From NCBI RefSeq assembly GCF_016773205.1, contig NZ_JAETWB010000016.1:1-64000 (forward strand): DNA of 64,000 nucleotides. Reading direction: 5' to 3'. Numbering within the stretch: the stretch's first letter is position 1; every line of letters starts with the position of its first letter. A program made the position numbers and the translations under genes. This document shows positions 53,249 through 62,406 of this stretch, in pieces. The stretch comes from Belnapia arida (GTDB taxonomy: Bacteria; Pseudomonadota; Alphaproteobacteria; Acetobacterales; Acetobacteraceae). The notes under the pieces are model-generated. The model was not told where the DNA came from. It was given only the letters and a program-made list of their open reading frames with translations, and made no database searches.

Positions 53249-53410
53249 TTGGCTGGCAAGGGGAAAGGCAAGGGTGGCGGCAAAGGTTTATCATCCACAC
53301 CAACGAAAAGGCCAGCAGCAACGAGCCGAGTTGCTAGACATCCATCGATCACAGACAAATCAAGGACATATCTACCGAGGACGCCACGGCCCAAGCCGCC
53401 AAAAAAATAG
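53249..53410 (+). CDS. Small, very basic passenger protein (TTG start)
   Basis: A 53-residue frame from a TTG at 53249 with a GGAG site a few bases upstream: Gly/Lys-rich start (A-G-K-G-K-G-K-G-G-G-K-G), many Arg/Ser and a Pro/Lys tail. It ends 8 bases before the SLATT gene, so the two look translationally linked. It has no predicted fold; binding of nucleic acid or of the membrane partner is possible. The call depends on the non-ATG start. Confidence 0.45.
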   Translation: MAGKGKGKGGGKGLSSTPTKRPAATSRVARHPSITDKSRTYLPRTPRPKPPKK

Positions 53411-53418
53411 GATCAGAA

Positions 53419-53976
53419 ATGCTGTCGTTTGAAGAGCGCGTTCATAATCTGGATTACGATAGCGCGGTGGCAATGCGTTATCATGGCAAACGGCGCTCAT
53501 TCTGCGAGAACGTAGCTAAGGCCGGCACAGGACTGTCACTTATCTTGGGGACAGCAGCCTTCGCAGCAGTAAGCAGTAAGGTTCCGGAAGTTGCTGCCTT
53601 GGCAACAGGGCTCGTCGCCATAATTAACGCCGCCAATCTTGCATTCGGCACAGCCGATGCTGGACGCCGTCACGGCGAGATTTTTCGTCGGTGGGGTGAA
53701 TTGCGCGCAGATTTGGCAAAAATAACCGACGGCGACGATAAATCGTTACGCGCGCTAGAAGTTACACGGGCCAAAATAGATGCTGAAAGCCCAACTCAGC
53801 TTGATGCGCTATCGGTCCTTTGTGAAAATGCAGAAAAAGAAATGCGCCGCGAAGAGCCACTTTACCATGTGCCTACGCTACCCCGCTTGCTCGCCAACTT
53901 CGTAGATGTGCCTGGATGGGAGCCGAAAGAGGTTGTCTCCGCACATCAGCAACTAAGCGCTGCTTCGCAGCACTGA
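53419..53976 (+). CDS. SLATT-type two-helix membrane protein
   Basis: A 185-residue protein. M-R-Y-H-G-K-R-R-S-F-C-E-N (amphipathic start), two hydrophobic segments (T-G-L-S-L-I-L-G-T-A-A-F-A-A-V and V-A-A-L-A-T-G-L-V-A-I-I-N-A) and then R-R-H-G-E-I-F-R-R-W-G-E-L-R match the SLATT plan: two membrane helices followed by a conserved charged helix. SLATT proteins are predicted pore-forming effectors of defence systems. The C-terminus has P-T-L-P-R-L-L-A-N-F-V-D-V-P-G-W. Its partner may be the small basic protein just upstream. Confidence 0.65.
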   Translation: MLSFEERVHNLDYDSAVAMRYHGKRRSFCENVAKAGTGLSLILGTAAFAAVSSKVPEVAALATGLVAIINAANLAFGTADAGRRHGEIFRRWGELRADLAKITDGDDKSLRALEVTRAKIDAESPTQLDALSVLCENAEKEMRREEPLYHVPTLPRLLANFVDVPGWEPKEVVSAHQQLSAASQH

Positions 53977-54013
53977 GCGACAGCATGATTGCGTGTGGCG
54001 TCCGGTTTTGGGT

Positions 54014-54445
54014 TTAGCTGGCCAACTCCCACCGCAGCAGCCGCCCAACCTTCTCCGCATTCCGCACCAGCCCGCCTTTGCGCTGATGTCGCAGCGCCCG
54101 CGCCACGCCATCCTCTACGGCCCTCCGAACCGCTCCGCTTCCGGCATCCATCCCCCGCAGCACAATCACTCGGCTAGCAATGTCCGGAATGCTGAGCGGC
54201 TGAATGGCCTGCCGTAGTGCGTCCAGCACCGTCCGCCCCATGCCAGCGAACTCCTCCGGCGCCAGCGTCCGAACGTACTTCGTCTGGATTGAGGCTATCG
54301 GGTAGTTCGGGTCGAGCTGCCGGATCACCGCATCCAGGCTTGCCAAGTCAGCGTGGATCTGGCGCGACCGCGCCTGCGAGGCTTCCAGTTCGCCTGCCAG
54401 CGTTGCTCGGCGCTTTACCAAGCCCGATAGAACCAAGTCCGTCAT
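54014..54445 (-). CDS. Uncharacterised passenger protein: coiled coil plus winged helix
   Basis: A 143-residue soluble protein. The N-terminal 50 residues form a heptad-type helix (V-K-R-R-A-T-L-A-G-E-L-E-A-S-Q-A-R). The last 80 look like a winged helix (V-L-D-A-L-R-Q-A-I-Q-P-L-S-I-P-D-I-A). It probably binds DNA as a dimer. It is the last gene before the right end of the transposon. Confidence 0.55.
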   Translation of the reverse strand: MTDLVLSGLVKRRATLAGELEASQARSRQIHADLASLDAVIRQLDPNYPIASIQTKYVRTLAPEEFAGMGRTVLDALRQAIQPLSIPDIASRVIVLRGMDAGSGAVRRAVEDGVARALRHQRKGGLVRNAEKVGRLLRWELAS

Positions 54446-54505
54446 CGCTATCCCCTTCGTTTCCGACGGGATTTTACGCGGCAGAGCGGCAAAAGCGGCT
54501 ATTCG

Positions 54506-54532
54506 GTAAGGTGTGGTTGCTACCTAAGGCCG
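54506..54532 (-). repeat. Right terminal inverted repeat
   Basis: 27 bases that pair, inverted, with the left end in 21 positions. Its last base borders the right 8-base duplication. Confidence 0.8.
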
Positions 54533-54540
54533 GAGAGGTC
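54533..54540. repeat. Target-site duplication, right copy
   Basis: GAGAGGTC, identical to 47936-47943. Confidence 0.85.
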
Positions 54541-56373
54541 GGCGGTATCCGCCGCCCCGCCGGCCGCGGCGAGGACGGCATCGAGCCCGGTATCGTTGAG
54601 GATCGGGTAGAGGCCGGGCAGCCGCACCTCGCCGGTGAGCAGCACAGTCTGGTCCATCAGCACCGGCAGCAGGGTAGGGTAGTCGAGGAAGACCTGCGGG
54701 CAGGGGCCGCGGCCGAAATCGGGGAAGCCGGCGCTGCGGGCATGGGCGAAGCGCTGCGGCGAGGCCTGGGCGGCGACGGTCAGCAGCACCAGGGCCTGAC
54801 AGTCGGGGATGGCGGGCGCCGGCGCGGGGGGCGGGGCGCCGGGCGTGGCGGCAGCGAGGGCCGCGCCCGGCATGCCGGCGGCATTGGGCAGCGGGGTCGG
54901 TGCCGGCGGCGTGCTGGGGGCAGGCGGGTCGCCGCGCAGGGCCTGCTGCACGCTGGGCCCGGCGAGGAAAAGTACGTCGGGCAGGCCGAGCAGGATCACC
55001 TCGTCGCCCTCGGCGAGCGGCAGGTCGGCCCTGCCCTCCAACACACGGCCGAGATCGAAGGGGATGAAGCGCCGCGCCCGCGTGCGCGCATCGGTGCGCC
55101 AGACCAGGCCGAGCCGCGGATAGGGGTCCGGCCGCACCAGCCGCGGGTCGGCGAGCAGGCCGCGCAGCGTCTGGCCGCGGCCGGTCGCGGCGCGGACCAG
55201 CGGGGCGCCGACATGGCCGGAGAGGCGGATCTGCTGCGCCAGCACGTCGGAGCCGGGCTGGACCAGCAGCGCATCGCCGCGGCGGAGCGCATCGCGCGGG
55301 CCGACTTCGCGCCAGCTGCGGCGGCCCTCGGCATCGGTGGTCTGAAGCAGGAAGCGGTGGCCGCTCGGCCGCATCGGGTCGCCGGCGAGGCGTAGCATGG
55401 CGGCGAGCGGGGCCTGGCTGGCGCCGGCCGGCAGCTCGTAGAGGCCGGGACGCATCACCTCGCCGCCGATGGCGACCACGCCGCCGAGAGGCGGGACGAG
55501 GATGCGCTCGCCCTCATGCAGGCGGAGATCGGGCGCCTCCCCCTCCCCGGCGAGGACCGGGTAGAGGTCGATGGTGCGGCGGCCGGCGGGGCCCTCGACG
55601 CGGATGGCGCGGAGGCTGCCGGTGCGGCGGATGCCGCCCGAGGCCATCAGCGCGTCCAGCACGCTCGCCATGGCCGTCAGCTGCTGCAGGCCGGGGCGCA
55701 GCACCTCGCCGCCGACGAAGAGGTTGGCCTGGCGGATCTGGCCGATGGAGAGGAAGACCTCGGACCCGCCGAGTTCCCGGGCCGCCCGGCCGGAGAGGTC
55801 GGCGCGGAGGTCGCGGAGCGTGCGGCCGGCGGCAGGGATGGGGGCGAGGTCGGGCAGCAGCAGCATGCCGTCGCGGCCGATGCGCAGGCTGAGGGTCTGG
55901 CGCGTGCGGCCGCGGAAGGCGAGCACCACCTCGTCGTCGCGGCCGATCAGGTAGTCGTCGGGCAATGTGCCGAAGCCGGGGACGGGGGCTGGGGCGCCGG
56001 GCGGCGTCCGCAGGCTCTCGATGCCGAAGAGGCGCAGCGGCGGCGGGGCGGGACTGCCGGGCGCTGCCTCGCCCTGCGCGGTGCGGGCGGCGAAGAAGCT
56101 CTCGGCCGGGGAAAGCGGCTCCTCCGGCAGCGACGGGGGAGGAAGGGGCGCGGGCGCTGCCGGCAGGGGTGGGGCAAGGGGCGGCGCCGGCTGGCCCAGT
56201 GGGCGCTGCGCCCCGCCGTCGAGGATGCGCTGGAGGATGTCCTGCTGCGCCCCGGGCGGCAGGCTCGGCAGCGGCAGGCCGCCCGGCAGCGTTCCCGGCA
56301 GGGCGGGCGGTGCCAGCAGGCCGCTGCCGGGCGTGCCGGTCTGCGCCAGGGCAGACCAGGGCAAGGCGAGCAT
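54533..56373 (-). pseudogene. 5' half of SLBB polysaccharide export gene, split by transposon
   Basis: About 610 residues with a signal-like start ending A-L-A-Q, a long Pro-rich stretch, the D-Y-L-I-G-R-D-D-E-V polysaccharide-export (Wza-type) domain and several SLBB domains (L-F-V-G-G-E-V-L-R-P-G-L, V-A-I-G-G-E-V-M-R-P-G-L-Y, I-R-L-S-G-H-V-G). Translation now runs 4 codons into the element and stops at 54520. Together with 47020-47943 it would make about 920 residues. The start is uncertain: the first ATG (56373) gives only a short signal, and an upstream CTG would give a complete one. Confidence 0.88.
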
Positions 56374-56484
56374 CGCGGCCAGCAGGCGACGCAGCAGGAA
56401 GGAGCCGGACGGCGCGGTCAGAAAGGGAAGCCTTGCCAGGTGGTACCGTGTTCGATCACTAATCGAATCAGAAACGTTTACGCA

Positions 56485-58202
56485 ATGGAATACATTCCAA
56501 CCTGGCTCCGGATCGGCGATGCGGCCTGGCGGCTCGGCCCCCGCCCGGTGCTGCTGGCTGCCTGGGACCGCTCGCCGCCGGCCAGGGCGCTGGCGCGGCG
56601 GGCGCTGGCCGACCGGCCGGTGCCAGCCGGGCCCTTCTGGCCGGAGCGTCTGCCCCCTGCCCCGGCCCTGCCGATGGCGCATCGCCGGGCAGTGCTGGCG
56701 CGGGCGGCGTCGCTCGGGCCGGTGGATTGGCACGGGGATTTCGACGCCGCGGCACCCGCCCTCGGCCTCGACCTCTTCGGCCCCGGCGATGTCCGCCCGG
56801 TCTGGGAGCGCAACCGCTGGGCGGAGCTGCCGCTGCTCGCCCAGGCGCAGCGGCTCGAGCCGGGCGCCGGCCATGGTGCGCGGGCCGCGGCGCTGCTGGC
56901 CGACTGGGCGGTGCGCAACCCGCCATTTCGCGGGCCGAACTGGGCCTCGGGGCAGGAGGCGGCGCTCCGGGTATTGCATCTCGCCCTGGCGCTCGACCGG
57001 GCGATGCTGCCGGCCGGGGCGCGGGCGCTGGTCGCGCTGCACGGAAGGCGGATCGCGGCGACGCCGGCCTATGCCATGGCGCAGGACAACAACCACGCCA
57101 TCTCCGAGCCGGCCGGGCTGCTGGCCTGCGGGCTGCTGCTCGGCGAGGGCGATTGGGTGGCGCTCGGCGAGCGGCGGCTCGCGGCGGCGCGGCGGCGGCT
57201 GGTGGCGGCGGATGGCAGCTTCGCGCAGCTCTCGACCGGGTATCACCGGCTGCTGCTCGACGTGCTGGCGGTGACGGAATGGCTGCGACGGCGCCACGGC
57301 CTGCCCCCTGCCCCGCCCGACCCGGCGCCGGTGCTCTGGCTGCACCGGCTGGTGGCGGCGGAGACGGGGGAGGCGCCGCGCCTCGGCCACCAGGACGGCT
57401 CGGCCTTCGCCGACCTCTCCCTCGCCGGGCCGGCGGATGCGCGGGCGAGCCTGGAGCGGGCGGCGCGGCTGCTGGCCGGCGGCTCGGCGGGGTACGGGGA
57501 GGATCCGGGCTGCGCCTGGCTCGGCCTCGGCGCCGGGCCGGTGATGGCGCCGCTGCCGGGTGACTGGGTGGCGGCGGGGCTGCGCGGCTGGCGCTCGGGC
57601 GCGCTGCGGGCGGTGCTGCGGACGGGGCCGCTGCGCTTCCGCCCGGCCCATGCCGACCTGCTGCATCTCGACCTCTGGGACGGGCCGCGCAACCTGCTCC
57701 GCGACGGCGGAACGGGCACCTACAACCCCTGGCAGCCGGCGCTCTGGGCGACCGCCGGGCACAACACGGTGGAGTTCGACGGGCGGGGCCAGATGCCGGC
57801 GCTGTCCCGCTTCCTCCATTCCCACTGGCCGCGCTGCGGGCTGCTGCCGGAGGGCGGCTGGCTCCGCGACCATCGCGGCAACCGGCAGGAGCGTCGGGTC
57901 TGGCTGGAGGGGCGGCGCTGCCGGGTGGAGGACCGGCTCTTCGGTCCCTGGCAGCAGGCGGCGCTGCGCTGGCGACTGGCGCCCGGCGCCCGGCGCCCGG
58001 CGCGTGGCGGCTGACGGAGGGCGGAGTGGAGGGGCCCTTCGCCCGGCTCCGCCTCGCCGCCGATGCGCCGCTCGCCCTGGCGCTGGAGGCGGGGGTGGAG
58101 AGTCCGGCCTACGGAGTGATCCGGCCGGTGCCGGTGCTGGTGGCGCGCCTCGCCGCCCCGGCCCGACGGGTGGAGACGGTGATCGAGGTGCCGCAACGAT
58201 AA
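56485..58202 (+). pseudogene. Heparinase II/III-family polysaccharide lyase, frameshifted at a 7-bp repeat
   Basis: From the ATG at 56485 the protein reads through N-R-W-A-E-L-P, G-P-N-W-A-S-G-Q-E, D-N-N-H-A-I-S-E and F-A-Q-L-S-T-G-Y-H-R (the alpha/alpha toroid with catalytic Asn/Tyr) and G-H-N-T-V-E-F-D (beta part). At 57979 the unit GCGCCCG occurs three times; the frame then stops at 58014. In another frame W-R-L-T-E-G-G-V-E-G-P-F-A-R-L continues naturally to a TAA at 58200. One or four copies of the unit would restore the reading frame. The enzyme may tailor or degrade the polymer made by this locus. Confidence 0.75.
57979..57999. repeat. Threefold 7-bp tandem repeat in the lyase gene
   Basis: GCGCCCG three times, followed by a partial copy GCGCG. 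It coincides with the frameshift, so copy-number slippage is the simplest cause. Confidence 0.8.
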
Positions 58203-58241
58203 CTGATTGATGCGATATTGCATCATATTGTACAAGGGAGC

Positions 58242-59135
58242 ATGCCTCTCGACGAACTGCTCCGCGGAATCTGGCGGCGGCGCTGGCCGGTGGCCCTGGC
58301 GGCGGCGCTGGTCCTGGGCCTCGGCGCCGCGTTGATTCTCGCCTGGCCGCGGCACTACGTCGCCCAGGCCATGGTGGCGCCGGCCGAGACCAGCGGCGTT
58401 GCCACCTCCACGCTGATGTCACCCTCGCCACTGCTGCAAGGCGGGCTGCTGGACAACCGGCCCTCGGGTAATTTCGGCATCTACCTCGACGCGCTGCGGG
58501 CGCCGGAGGCGGCGGCGATGCTGGCGCGGGAGACCGGGCTGCTCGCCCATCTCACCGATCTGCGGGGCGCCGGGCCGATGGGGGCGCTGCGGCGCCATTT
58601 CGGCTGGCGGATCGAGGCCGATCTCGACGATGCGGAAACCTGGCTGGCGCAGCGCTTCGCCGCGACCCAGGGCATCGCCACCACCACCGTCACGCTGACG
58701 CTGGAGCACCGCGACCGGGCGGCATCGCTCGACATGCTCCGCCGCCTCCATGCCATGGCCGAGGCGCGGGTGCGGGGCGATCTGCTCGGCCAGGCGCGGC
58801 AGCGGATGGCCGCGATCGAGGCGCGGCTGGCGGCCGAGCCGGACCAGTTCCAGCGCAGCGCACTCTACGAGTTGCTGGCGGCGCAGCAGCGCGTCGCCCT
58901 CGTCCTTGGGGCGGATGAGGCGGTGGCGGCGCGGATGGTCTCGGCGCCGATGGTGGAGATCAGGCCCTCATTGCCCAACCGACCGCTGCTGGTGCTGTTG
59001 CTGGCCGTCGCGGCGCCGCTGGCGAGCCTGCTCGGCGCCGCCTGCCTGGTGCTGCTGCGCGGGCCGGGGCGGGCGCGGCCGGTGCAATACGAGATGGCGC
59101 TCGGGCCGCGGAGGCTCGGCGCCGGTGCGGATTGA
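58242..59135 (+). CDS. Wzz-like chain-length determinant protein
   Basis: A 297-residue inner-membrane protein. The ATG at 58242 follows an AAGGGAG site. N-terminal helix (W-P-V-A-L-A-A-A-L-V-L-G-L-G-A-A-L-I-L-A-W-P) after a short basic tail, a periplasmic helical domain, then a C-terminal helix ending in basic residues. P-S-L-P-N-R-P before the last helix matches the Pro-rich P-x2-P-x-x-P motif of polysaccharide co-polymerases. No kinase domain. It overlaps the next gene. Confidence 0.8.
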   Translation: MPLDELLRGIWRRRWPVALAAALVLGLGAALILAWPRHYVAQAMVAPAETSGVATSTLMSPSPLLQGGLLDNRPSGNFGIYLDALRAPEAAAMLARETGLLAHLTDLRGAGPMGALRRHFGWRIEADLDDAETWLAQRFAATQGIATTTVTLTLEHRDRAASLDMLRRLHAMAEARVRGDLLGQARQRMAAIEARLAAEPDQFQRSALYELLAAQQRVALVLGADEAVAARMVSAPMVEIRPSLPNRPLLVLLLAVAAPLASLLGAACLVLLRGPGRARPVQYEMALGPRRLGAGAD

Positions 59136-60345
59136 TGCGGGCGTGCTGGCCGCCGGCACCGGCCTCTTCGCCGCGCTGCTGCATTTCGCCGGGGCGCTGA
59201 AGTCGTTGCCCGGCCTCGCCGCCCTGCCGGTCGACCTCACCTTGCTGGCCACCCTGTTGCTGGCGCCCTCGCTGCTGCTGCTGCTCGCCCTGCGGGACTG
59301 GGAGGTGCAGCGGGGTGTCGCCCTGCCGCTGGCGGGGTTCGCCGGGCTGCTGGTGTGGCTGGTGCTGGCGGGGGCGTGGAGCGGCTCGCGCACCGTGCTC
59401 GCCGAGAAACTGCCGCAGGTGGTGCTGCTCGGCCCTGCGATGCTGGCGGCGGGGCTTCTGGTCGGGGCTGATGGGCCGACGCTCCGGCGCTTTGTCGCAG
59501 CGGTGGTGCCGATCGGGCTGCTGGTCGGGGCTGGCATCGCCTGGGGGCTGGCGCGGGATGCGGTGGTACTGGGCGGCGAGGCTGGCGCCGACCCGGTGCG
59601 CATCCGGGTGCAGTACCAGCTTGCCGGGCTGGCCATCGCCTGCGCCGGCGGGCTGGCGGCGGTGCGGCTGACGGAGGCGGCGGGCTGGGCGCGGCTGGGC
59701 TGGGGGCTGGCGGTGCTGGCGCTGGCGGCGGCCTCGCTGGTGCCGGGCGGGCGGGCGGCGGCGCTCGGCCTCGGGCTCGGGCTCGGCGGGGCGCCGGCGC
59801 TGCGCTTCTGGCTGCTGCGGCGACCGCGGGCGGCGCTCGGCTGGCTTGCCGGAGTGGCGCTGGCCGGGGCGGGCGGCCTCGCCCTGCTGCTGGCGATGCC
59901 GGAGGAGGTCGCCATTTTCCGCACCATCGACCGCTTCTTCGGCGACCCGGCGGAGGCGACCCCGGCGCGCATCCTGCTTTGGGGCGAGGCGCTGCGCTGG
60001 GCGGGCGAGGCGGCGCCCTTCGGCCTCGGCACCGGCGGCTTCACCCTGGCCGCCGGCAGTGGCGACGACCGCAGCCTGCACCCGCACAACCATGCGCTGG
60101 AGATGCTGGCCGAGGCGGGACTGCCGGGCTTCGCCTGCTGGCTGCTGGCCTTCGGTGGCGGCGTGGGGCTGGCGCTGCTGCGGGCGCCGCTGGTGGCGCC
60201 GGGGCGGGCGGCGCGCATCGCGGCGCTGACGCTGCCGGTGGCGCTGACCGCCATGGTCTCGACCGATCTCGGCAACCGCATGGTCTGGTTCGCCCTCGGC
60301 CTGCTGCTCTCGCTCGGGGTGGAGGCACGGGAGCGGCATGTATGA
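59125..60345 (+). CDS. O-antigen ligase/polymerase-like membrane protein
   Basis: A 406-residue protein with about eleven membrane helices, starting at a GTG (59125) that overlaps the wzz-like gene by 11 bases. The periplasmic loop G-L-G-T-G-G-F-T and H-P-H-N-H-A-L-E-M-L-A-E-A-G-L-P-G is the signature of WaaL/Wzy-type ligases and polymerases. It should polymerise or transfer the lipid-linked polysaccharide. Longer upstream frames are non-coding. Confidence 0.85.
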   Translation: MRIDAGVLAAGTGLFAALLHFAGALKSLPGLAALPVDLTLLATLLLAPSLLLLLALRDWEVQRGVALPLAGFAGLLVWLVLAGAWSGSRTVLAEKLPQVVLLGPAMLAAGLLVGADGPTLRRFVAAVVPIGLLVGAGIAWGLARDAVVLGGEAGADPVRIRVQYQLAGLAIACAGGLAAVRLTEAAGWARLGWGLAVLALAAASLVPGGRAAALGLGLGLGGAPALRFWLLRRPRAALGWLAGVALAGAGGLALLLAMPEEVAIFRTIDRFFGDPAEATPARILLWGEALRWAGEAAPFGLGTGGFTLAAGSGDDRSLHPHNHALEMLAEAGLPGFACWLLAFGGGVGLALLRAPLVAPGRAARIAALTLPVALTAMVSTDLGNRMVWFALGLLLSLGVEARERHV

Positions 60346-60928
60346 GCGGGGCGGCAAGCGGCTGCTCGACCTGACCGGTGGCGGGCTGCTGCTGGTGCTG
60401 CTGGCGCCGGTGCTGGGGCTTACGGCGCTCGCGGTGCGGATGCGGCTCGGGCGGCCGGTGCTGTTTCGGCAGCAGCGGGCGGGGCGCGGCGGGCGGCCCT
60501 TCATCCTGCTGAAATTCCGCAGCATGGCCGAGGGGCCGGGCGGCGACGCAGCGCGGCTTGGCCGGTTCGGGCGGTGGCTGCGGGCGAGCGCGCTCGACGA
60601 GCTGCCGCAGCTGATTAACGTGGTGCGCGGCGAGATGAGTCTGGTCGGACCGCGGCCGCTGCCCGTCGCCTACACGCCGCTCTACAGCCCCGCGCAGGCG
60701 GCGCGGCTCCGCGTGCGGCCGGGGCTGGCCGGGCTGGCGCAGGCAGCGGGGCGGAATGCGCTGCCCTGGGGGCCGCGCCTCGCCCTCGATGCGCGCTATG
60801 CGGCGCGGCAGAGCCTCGGCGGCGACCTCGCGCTGATGCTGCGCTGCGCGCTGCTGGTGCTGCATGGCCGTGGCGCCAGCGCACCGGGCCACGCCACCAT
60901 GCCGGCCTTCCGAGGCGAGCGGGACTAG
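60338..60928 (+). CDS. Undecaprenyl-phosphate sugar transferase (WbaP/PglC type)
   Basis: A 196-residue monotopic enzyme: K-R-L-L-D-L-T-G-G-G-L-L-L-V-L-L-A-P re-entrant start, V-L-F-R-Q-Q-R-A-G-R, L-L-K-F-R-S-M, then L-D-E-L-P-Q-L-I-N-V-V-R-G-E-M-S-L-V-G-P-R-P. These are the conserved catalytic elements, with D-E in place. It loads the first sugar phosphate on the lipid carrier. It overlaps the ligase-like gene by 8 bases and ends the operon. Together with the WecA-like transferase, two initiating enzymes are present. Confidence 0.9.
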   Translation: MYERGGKRLLDLTGGGLLLVLLAPVLGLTALAVRMRLGRPVLFRQQRAGRGGRPFILLKFRSMAEGPGGDAARLGRFGRWLRASALDELPQLINVVRGEMSLVGPRPLPVAYTPLYSPAQAARLRVRPGLAGLAQAAGRNALPWGPRLALDARYAARQSLGGDLALMLRCALLVLHGRGASAPGHATMPAFRGERD

Positions 60929-62406
60929 GCCCCGTCGCCCCGCGCCAGTTGGCGCAGCGCCTCCAGCCGGACCTTGCCGAGGGCGGTGCGCGGCAGCGCC
61001 TCCACCGTCACCACGGCGCGCGGATGCTTGAAGCGGGCGAGCCGGTCTCCGCAATGGGCCAGCATCCGCGCCGCGTCGAAATCCGGGCCGGGGACGACGA
61101 CGGCGACGGGCACCTCGCCCCAGCGCGGGTCGGGCCGGCCGCAGACCGCGCACTCCACCACGCCCGGCGCGCTGCGCAGCACGCGCTCCACCTCCGCCGG
61201 ATAGACGTTCTCGCCGCCCGAGATGATGAGGTGCTTGCGTCGGTCGGTGAACCAGAAGCGGCCATCCGCATCGCGCCAGCCGAGGTCGCCGGTGGCGAAC
61301 CAGCCGTCGCGCCAGGGCTCCTCGCCCTCCTCCGGCGCGTTCCGGTAGCCGCGGGCGACATGCATGCCCTTCACCTCGATCTCGCCGACCTCGCCGGGAG
61401 GCAGCGGCTCGCCCTCGGCATCGACGATGCGCGCGGCGCCGTGCAGCGCCTGACGGCCGATGGAGCCGGGATGCGCCAGCGCCTCCGCCCGCGTCTGGTA
61501 GATGGCGATTGGCCCCGTCTCCGTCGCGCCATAGACCTGCTGCACGGGGATGCCGCGGGCGTGGAAGGCCTCGATCAGCGGCAGCGGCACCTCGGAGGAG
61601 CCGGCGCCGACGGCGCGCAGGCTGGAGAGGTCGGCCGTCGCCCAGAGCGGGTGCTCGACCAGCGCCTGCATCACCGCCGGCACCAGCAGGCTCAGCGTCG
61701 GCCGGCTGCGGGCGCAGGCGAGGAAGAAGGCCTCCGGCTCGAAGCGCGGCAGCAGCACAACCTCGGCGCCGAACAGCAGCGCCGGGAGGGTCTGGATGTT
61801 GAGGCCGCCGAGATGGAACATCGGCAGCACCGTCAGCACGCGGTCCGCCCCGGCCAGCGCATGCATGTGCTGGCTGTTGATGGCGTTGACCATCACCGCG
61901 CGATGGTCGAGCGCGACGCCCTTCGGATGGCCCGTCGTGCCGCTGGTATAGGCCAGCAGCATCGGGTCCTCCATCTCGGTCAGCGGCGTGACGCCGAGCA
62001 AGCAGGGGCCCGGCGCGTCGGGCCAGGCCTCGGCGGCGTCGAGGACGGGGCAGTCCTTCGGCGCGGCGCGGCGCGCGGGCATCGCCGTCTCCGGCAGGGC
62101 GAAGAGCGCGGCGGCGCCGGAATCGTCGAGGATGTGGCGCAGCTCGGGCGGCGCCAGGCGCCAGTTCAGCGGCAGGAACAGGCAGCCGAGCCCGGCGCAG
62201 GCGAGGGCCAGGACGATCTGGCCGGGATGGTTGTGGCCGAGATAGGCGATGCAGTCGCCATGGCCGAAGCCGCGCGCCTCCAGCATGGCCGCCGCGGCAC
62301 GGATGCGGCGGGCGAGCCCGGCATAGGTGATCTGCTCTTCACCGAAGGTCAGCGCAATGGAGTGGGGAGTGTGTTCGGCATGACGCAGGATGATGCTGCA
62401 GATCAA
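60925..62406 (-). CDS. AMP-forming acyl-CoA ligase
   Basis: A 493-residue adenylate-forming enzyme. Motifs: L-A-Y-T-S-G-T-T-G-H-P-K-G-V-A (P-loop), V-Y-G-A-T-E-T-G-P, G-D-L-G-W-R-D and a late G-K-V-R (catalytic Lys). A TTG at 62406 overlaps the TGA of the preceding gene (TTGA), which suggests coupled translation; the frame remains open upstream but only as a shadow. It should activate a carboxylic acid to its CoA thioester for the dehydrogenase. Confidence 0.85.
   Translation of the reverse strand: MICSIILRHAEHTPHSIALTFGEEQITYAGLARRIRAAAAMLEARGFGHGDCIAYLGHNHPGQIVLALACAGLGCLFLPLNWRLAPPELRHILDDSGAAALFALPETAMPARRAAPKDCPVLDAAEAWPDAPGPCLLGVTPLTEMEDPMLLAYTSGTTGHPKGVALDHRAVMVNAINSQHMHALAGADRVLTVLPMFHLGGLNIQTLPALLFGAEVVLLPRFEPEAFFLACARSRPTLSLLVPAVMQALVEHPLWATADLSSLRAVGAGSSEVPLPLIEAFHARGIPVQQVYGATETGPIAIYQTRAEALAHPGSIGRQALHGAARIVDAEGEPLPPGEVGEIEVKGMHVARGYRNAPEEGEEPWRDGWFATGDLGWRDADGRFWFTDRRKHLIISGGENVYPAEVERVLRSAPGVVECAVCGRPDPRWGEVPVAVVVPGPDFDAARMLAHCGDRLARFKHPRAVVTVEALPRTALGKVRLEALRQLARGDGA

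Larger units (their letters stand above)
47944..54532. mobile_element. IS1595-family transposon with passenger genes (6,589 bp)
   Basis: Bounded by 8-base direct repeats and by imperfect inverted ends. Left CGGTATTCGGTAGCAGGCAC and right (inverted) CGGCCTTAGGTAGCAACCAC continue as CACACCT; 21 of 27 positions match. Eight-base duplications are what IS1595-family elements make, and a full IS1595-type transposase lies inside at 52199-53167. About 5.5 kb of passenger sequence accompanies it: an exported-start unknown, a CoiA-like protein, a membrane protein, an acyltransferase, DUF6471, a small basic protein, a SLATT protein and a winged-helix protein. Base composition varies inside, with an A/T-rich core at 50.3-51.8 kb, so cargo came from several sources. 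Confidence 0.85.

Noticed and set aside
56374-58431. N-terminal extension of the SLBB frame by more than 680 codons
   Set aside because: The extension is antisense to the heparinase-type gene and has no coding pattern; the signal-like segment near 56373 marks the true start.
58960-61153. Large minus-strand frames across the ligase and sugar transferase genes
   Set aside because: Shadows of strongly GC-biased genes on the plus strand; Arg/Pro/Gln-rich without motifs.
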